Shown here: positions 61,099 through 64,000 of the stretch, in pieces | Position numbering within the stretch: position 1 is the first letter of the stretch | Layout of the letters: each line of letters starts with the position of its first letter | Assembly (NCBI RefSeq): GCF_003248505.1 | Contig: NZ_QFOA01000003.1 | Coordinates: 98,619-162,618, forward strand | Source: Sphingobium sp. | Lineage (GTDB): Bacteria > Pseudomonadota > Alphaproteobacteria > Sphingomonadales > Sphingomonadaceae | Direction: 5' to 3' | Length of the DNA: 64,000 bases | Program-made: the position numbers and the translations under genes | The notes under the pieces: generated by a model | The model's database searches: none | Told to the model about the DNA's origin: nothing | The model's input: only the letters and a program-made list of their open reading frames with translations

Positions 61099-61806
61099 AT
61101 GGGATGGGATATGCGCGACAGGGTCATTCTGGGCAGCGCTGCCGTGCTGGCGTTCGGAATGATCGCGGGTGGCTATTTCCTGGGAGACGGCCTTACCCGT
61201 GCAAAGGCGGCGGACCGGTCCGTAACGGTGCGCGGCCTTGCGGAAAAGGACGTGACGGCGGATCTCGCCACCTGGTCGATCAGCTATTCGGCCACCGGAT
61301 TCGACCTCCCCACCGTGCGCGCCGAAATCGACGCGAACACCAAGGAACTGCGCGCCTATTTCGAGGGGCTGGGGTTCAAGCCGGATGAACTCAAGCCGGT
61401 GGGCGCTGGCGTCAACCAATGGCTCAACAACGGCGTCAGCACCATCACCATCACGCAAAAGATGCTGCTTCGCACCAATGACATCGCCCGCGCGCAACGG
61501 GCGGTCGCGCAACAGTTCGATCTCGTCCGGCGCGGCGTTACGCTTCAGGAAGGGTCGGGAATGCGCTACAGCTTCACCAAGCTGAACGACGTAAAGCCCC
61601 CAATGGTCGCTGCCGCCACGCGGGACGCCCGCGCCGCCGCCGAGCAGTTCGCCAAGGATTCCGGTGCCGATGTGGGGGGCATCAAGAGCGCGACGCAGGG
61701 CTATTTCTCGATTGAGCCCCGCGACGGCGAAGGCGGCGAAGGCGGCAGCGACACGCCCTTCAAGAAAGTACGCGTCGTCACCACCGTCGACTTCTACCTT
61801 CGCTAA
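61099..61806 (+). CDS. SIMPL domain-containing (DUF541) exported protein
   Basis: A 235-residue protein from ATG 61099, preceded by GAGGAGCTA. It has one N-terminal transmembrane helix at about 10-30 (VILGSAAVLAFGMIAGGYFLG), then a SIMPL domain: DRSVTVRGLAEKDVTADLATWSI in pieces, GVNQWLNN, and VRVVTTVDFYLR at the end. The C-terminal third has a Gly/Glu loop. Members form ring-like oligomers on the periplasmic side; function is unknown. It is divergent from gloA. Confidence 0.85.
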   Translation: MGWDMRDRVILGSAAVLAFGMIAGGYFLGDGLTRAKAADRSVTVRGLAEKDVTADLATWSISYSATGFDLPTVRAEIDANTKELRAYFEGLGFKPDELKPVGAGVNQWLNNGVSTITITQKMLLRTNDIARAQRAVAQQFDLVRRGVTLQEGSGMRYSFTKLNDVKPPMVAAATRDARAAAEQFAKDSGADVGGIKSATQGYFSIEPRDGEGGEGGSDTPFKKVRVVTTVDFYLR

Positions 61807-61810
61807 AAGG

Positions 61811-62053
61811 TCAGCAGCGGCCGCGGCGGCGTTCGCGCCGGGTGCAACGGTCCTTGTCGCCGATGATCGCGCCTGCCGTACCGCCGATCACTGCGCCCTC
61901 CGTCGTGCCCAGGCCGGTCGCGCTGCCCACGATCGCTCCGCCTGCGCCGCCGATCAGGCCGCCCCGCGTCGCACCGCGCGAACACGCGCTGGTCGCGGCT
62001 GCGCCGACCACCAGAAGCCCGATCGCAAGCCCGTGTTTGATTCTACTGTCCAC
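61811..62053 (-). CDS. Glycine-zipper lipoprotein
   Basis: An 80-residue protein starting at GTG 62053, preceded by AAGGAG at 9 bases. The signal peptide (IKHGLAIGLLVVGAAAT) ends at TSAC, a lipobox. The mature part is a glycine zipper: GGLIGGAGGAIVGSATG and GAVIGGTAGAIIGD, followed by a basic RR-rich tail. Such proteins insert in the outer membrane or associate with it. The Shine-Dalgarno and start codon lie inside copy C of the 19-nt motif. Confidence 0.7.
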   Translation of the reverse strand: MDSRIKHGLAIGLLVVGAAATSACSRGATRGGLIGGAGGAIVGSATGLGTTEGAVIGGTAGAIIGDKDRCTRRERRRGRC

Positions 62054-62064
62054 TTCGCTGTCTC
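62046..62064 (-). repeat. 19-nt dispersed motif, copy C (start region of the glycine-zipper gene)
   Basis: CTGTCCACTTCGCTGTCTC on the plus strand, one mismatch from each of copies A and B. On the minus strand its complement GAGACAGCGAAGTGGACAG begins within the ribosome-binding site and contains the GTG start codon, so this copy may be part of the gene's own start signals. Confidence 0.45.
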
Positions 62065-62142
62065 CTTTGTCATCCCGCCGCCGGGCCAACCTGCGGGCGC
62101 ATGGCGATGTTCCGTGACAAAGTCTTGCTGAGGCGTCCTGTG

Positions 62143-63042
62143 CTATTTGGAAGCCGGGGCAGGAGCGGGGGATGCAAGCCGGGTCAGATTGTCCGCCGCC
62201 GCCTTGCCCGCCGGGGATGCGGGCGATAGCCTGACCGCGCGCTGCCAGGCGGAACGGGCGACATCCTCATGCCCCGTCAGCACAGCGATATTGCCTTCCT
62301 CAAGCGCCACGCTGGCATCGTCCGGCGACAGTTGCACGGCACGCGCGATATGCGCCTGCGCCAGGCTCATCTCGCCTGCTCGCCGCGCCAGCGTGGCGGA
62401 CAACAGCCAGGCGAGCGGGTCCTTTGGCGCATGAGTGAGCGCGGCATCGAGCGACTCTCGCGCGCCTGCCGTATCGTTCAACGCGACCAGAGCCCGGGCC
62501 CGGTCCAGATGCACTTCTCCCTTCTCGAACCCGTCAGGCAGCCCGCGCGCCAGCGCCGCATCGAAATCGTTGCGCGCCTTGGCCGCATCCCCGCTCGCCA
62601 GCGCGGCGTTGCCCGCCTGGGCCCAGAGCCGGGCGGCCTGCGCCATTTCGTTGCTCCGCTCCGCTTCTTCCGCCGCCTGCTCGAAGGATACGATGGCAGG
62701 AGTCCAGCGCTCGGCACGGGCGTAGGCAAAGCCCATGCAGTGCCGTGCGTAGAAGCTCCCGCCTTCGATCCGCCATTTCTGCGCAAAGGCGATGCCCGCA
62801 TCGGGCGACTCGACCGCCGCATCCAGGCATTGCTGGAACGGAACGGCGAACTTTTCCGGCACCGGAATCTTCCCATCCTCGCGCGACGGCACGGCAGCGG
62901 ACGATTTCGCCGCCGCCGCTTCCGCCGAGGCGGCAGACGCCGCTGCGGCCCTTTCCTCCTGCTTGCGCTGGCGACTGCGGTTCATCACCGCTTCGATCTC
63001 GGGATCGTAGGCTTGGAGTAGAAGGGGAAGGAAGAACGGCAT
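62143..63042 (-). CDS. Tetratricopeptide-repeat protein
   Basis: A 299-residue protein from ATG 63042 (MPFFLPLLLQAYDPEIEAV). After a low-complexity Ala/Glu coiled region (about 25-50), there are about five TPR-like helical hairpins. Examples are RIEGGSFYARHCMGFAYARAERWTPAIVSFEQ in pieces, AAQAGNAALASGDAAKARNDF, HLDRARALVALNDTAGARESL, ATLARRAGEMSLAQAH and EEGNIAVLTGHEDVARSAW. It probably acts as a scaffold. Its ATG overlaps the stop of the upstream alpha/beta hydrolase gene by one base. Confidence 0.85.
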   Translation of the reverse strand: MPFFLPLLLQAYDPEIEAVMNRSRQRKQEERAAAASAASAEAAAAKSSAAVPSREDGKIPVPEKFAVPFQQCLDAAVESPDAGIAFAQKWRIEGGSFYARHCMGFAYARAERWTPAIVSFEQAAEEAERSNEMAQAARLWAQAGNAALASGDAAKARNDFDAALARGLPDGFEKGEVHLDRARALVALNDTAGARESLDAALTHAPKDPLAWLLSATLARRAGEMSLAQAHIARAVQLSPDDASVALEEGNIAVLTGHEDVARSAWQRAVRLSPASPAGKAAADNLTRLASPAPAPASK

Positions 63043-63791
63043 CAAAGGCTTTCCAGCAGAGCGTCGACGGTGCGGATCAACAGCGCGATGTCGCAGTCGC
63101 GAGAGAGGCGATGGTCGCCGTCCTTAACCAGTAGCGTCTGCACATCGGATGAACGCAGCTGCACCGCTGTGCGCAACGCGATCTCCCAAGGCACGTCCGG
63201 GTCGGCCTGACCCTGAAGCAGCCGCACCGGACAGTCGATCGCAATGACATCGTCCAGCAGGCGGTGCGCCTGCCCCGACTGCCAGAAAGCCAGCGTCGTC
63301 ACATAAGGCTGATCGCCATACGGGGTGGGTTCCTCGATCCGCCCCTCCGTTGCAAGCAGCGCCTTGTCCGCGTCGGTAAAGCCCCATTGCGTGAAATCGG
63401 GCGCGGCGGCTATGCCGACGATCCCCGCCACCCGCTCCGGCCGCACCAGCGCTACCAGCAGCGCCAGCCATCCGCCCATTGACGATCCGACCAGCACCAC
63501 CGGTCCTTGCGTCAGCCCGTCCATCATCGCCAGCACATCATCGCGCCAGCTTTCCAGCGTCCCGTCGACGAAGCGTCCGTCGCTTGCACCGTTCCCCGCA
63601 TAATCGAGCCGCAGCATCGCATGTCCTCGTCGACACGCCCAATCATGCAGCGCCACAGCCTTGCCCCCCTCCATGTCCGACATATAGCCCGGCAGGAAGA
63701 TCAGCGTCGGACCGCTTCCGCCCGTATGACGATAGGCGAGACGCAGCCCATCGGCTCGGCTGAAATAGGCTGGCGGCAGGACGTCGGTCAT
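63042..63791 (-). CDS. Alpha/beta hydrolase
   Basis: A 249-residue alpha/beta-hydrolase-fold protein from ATG 63791 (MTDVLPPAYFSRADGLRLAY). The oxyanion-loop region is IFLPGYMSDMEG, the nucleophile elbow is LVGSSMGGWLALL (GSSMGG), the acid is expected in LLQGQADPDVPW and the His in LVKDGDHRLSRD. It is of the monoglyceride lipase/BAAT-like type with unknown substrate. It is coupled to the TPR gene. Confidence 0.88.
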   Translation of the reverse strand: MTDVLPPAYFSRADGLRLAYRHTGGSGPTLIFLPGYMSDMEGGKAVALHDWACRRGHAMLRLDYAGNGASDGRFVDGTLESWRDDVLAMMDGLTQGPVVLVGSSMGGWLALLVALVRPERVAGIVGIAAAPDFTQWGFTDADKALLATEGRIEEPTPYGDQPYVTTLAFWQSGQAHRLLDDVIAIDCPVRLLQGQADPDVPWEIALRTAVQLRSSDVQTLLVKDGDHRLSRDCDIALLIRTVDALLESL

Positions 63792-63918
63792 CGGAAGGTT
63801 TGTTCCTTGGCAAGATCGGGTCCGTCCCTTACCCCGCCTTTTGCCCACGACCAAAAAATAATGCCCCGGCGCGTTGACAGCCCCCAACCCACCGGTTAGA
63901 GGCGCGCTCCTACCCCGT

Positions 63919-64000
63919 GCCCAGATGGCGGAATTGGTAGACGCACCAGCTTCAGGTGCTGGCGATCGCAAGGTCGTGGAGGTTCGAGTCCTCTTCTGGG
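63919..64000 (+). tRNA. tRNA-Leu(CAG), 3' end off window
   Basis: The acceptor strand GCCCAGA starts at 63919. The D arm contains GGTAG. The anticodon stem CCAGC/GCTGG encloses the loop TTCAGGT with anticodon CAG. A class II variable arm (GGCGATCGCAAGGTC region) and the T loop TTCGAGT follow. The 3' acceptor reads TCTGGG to base 64000, so the last C and the discriminator lie outside. Confidence 0.92.

Noticed and set aside
1..64000. CRISPR arrays, prophage or insertion sequences
   Set aside because: No regularly spaced repeats, integrase, transposase or terminal inverted repeats were seen anywhere in the window.

Overview
The window is a contiguous piece of a high-GC alphaproteobacterial chromosome, most likely from the order Sphingomonadales (Sphingomonas/Sphingobium type). 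The evidence is the mix of families: a SciP/DUF1153 cell-cycle regulator, COQ9, DUF1674 (SdhAF4), a short-form HisG, an HTH-RibB fusion, an orphan TonB receptor, the rpmF-plsX-fabH-ihfA-merR block and frequent TTG/GTG starts. It is dense housekeeping DNA. I saw no rRNA, CRISPR array, prophage, transposase or plasmid functions. The genus is an inference from gene content only.

Layout. 1-7.7 kb (minus strand): purH (cut by the left edge), a PAP2 phosphatase, heparinase II/III, rpe, a single-PAS protein, rsmB and htpX, with sdhAF4 divergent from htpX. 8-15.5 kb: a helical unknown protein, galU, ssb, the feoAB ferrous-iron uptake operon, a COQ9-like protein, a DMT exporter and an old-yellow-enzyme reductase. 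15.5-19.4 kb (minus): riboflavin genes ribD-ribE-ribB(HTH fusion)-ribH, preceded by a small membrane coiled-coil protein. 19.8-25.5 kb: DUF445 protein and an RND efflux pump with its adaptor. 26-27.2 kb: GlsB-like stress membrane protein and SciP. 27.3-32 kb (plus): mnmA, hisG, hisD, nusB, thiL. 32-39 kb: DUF1345, a ClpP-like protein, ruvAB, an acyl-CoA ligase and uvrB. 39-46 kb: two DUF3617 proteins flanking an HNH nuclease, an MBL hydrolase, a soluble chemoreceptor and a TonB-dependent receptor. 46-51.6 kb: class I fumarase and class I ribonucleotide reductase (nrdA, nrdB) with an inverted DUF2171 gene between them. 51.9-56 kb: small proteins, RidA, ArsC-like, GDPD, an Rrf2 regulator, an MBL hydrolase and MAPEG. 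56.3-59.4 kb: rpmF-plsX-fabH-ihfA-merR. 59.4-64 kb: gloA-gloB glyoxalase, SIMPL, a glycine-zipper lipoprotein, a TPR protein, an alpha/beta hydrolase, and a tRNA-Leu(CAG) cut by the right edge.

The observation I rate highest is in the riboflavin cluster. RibB carries an N-terminal Cro/CI-like helix-turn-helix and a GTP-cyclohydrolase-II-like C-terminus that lacks the zinc cysteines. Immediately upstream of its gene is a perfect 20-bp inverted repeat, lying between plausible -35 and -10 elements, with a third half-site nearby. Together these suggest an enzyme that represses its own gene. Other points worth a look: a 19-nt motif occurring three times in unrelated contexts, a ribonucleotide reductase with no ATP-cone in either subunit, a soluble chemoreceptor with its signalling domain before its sensor-like domain, a ClpP-fold protein with an apparently altered triad, and a palindrome in the feoA promoter region.
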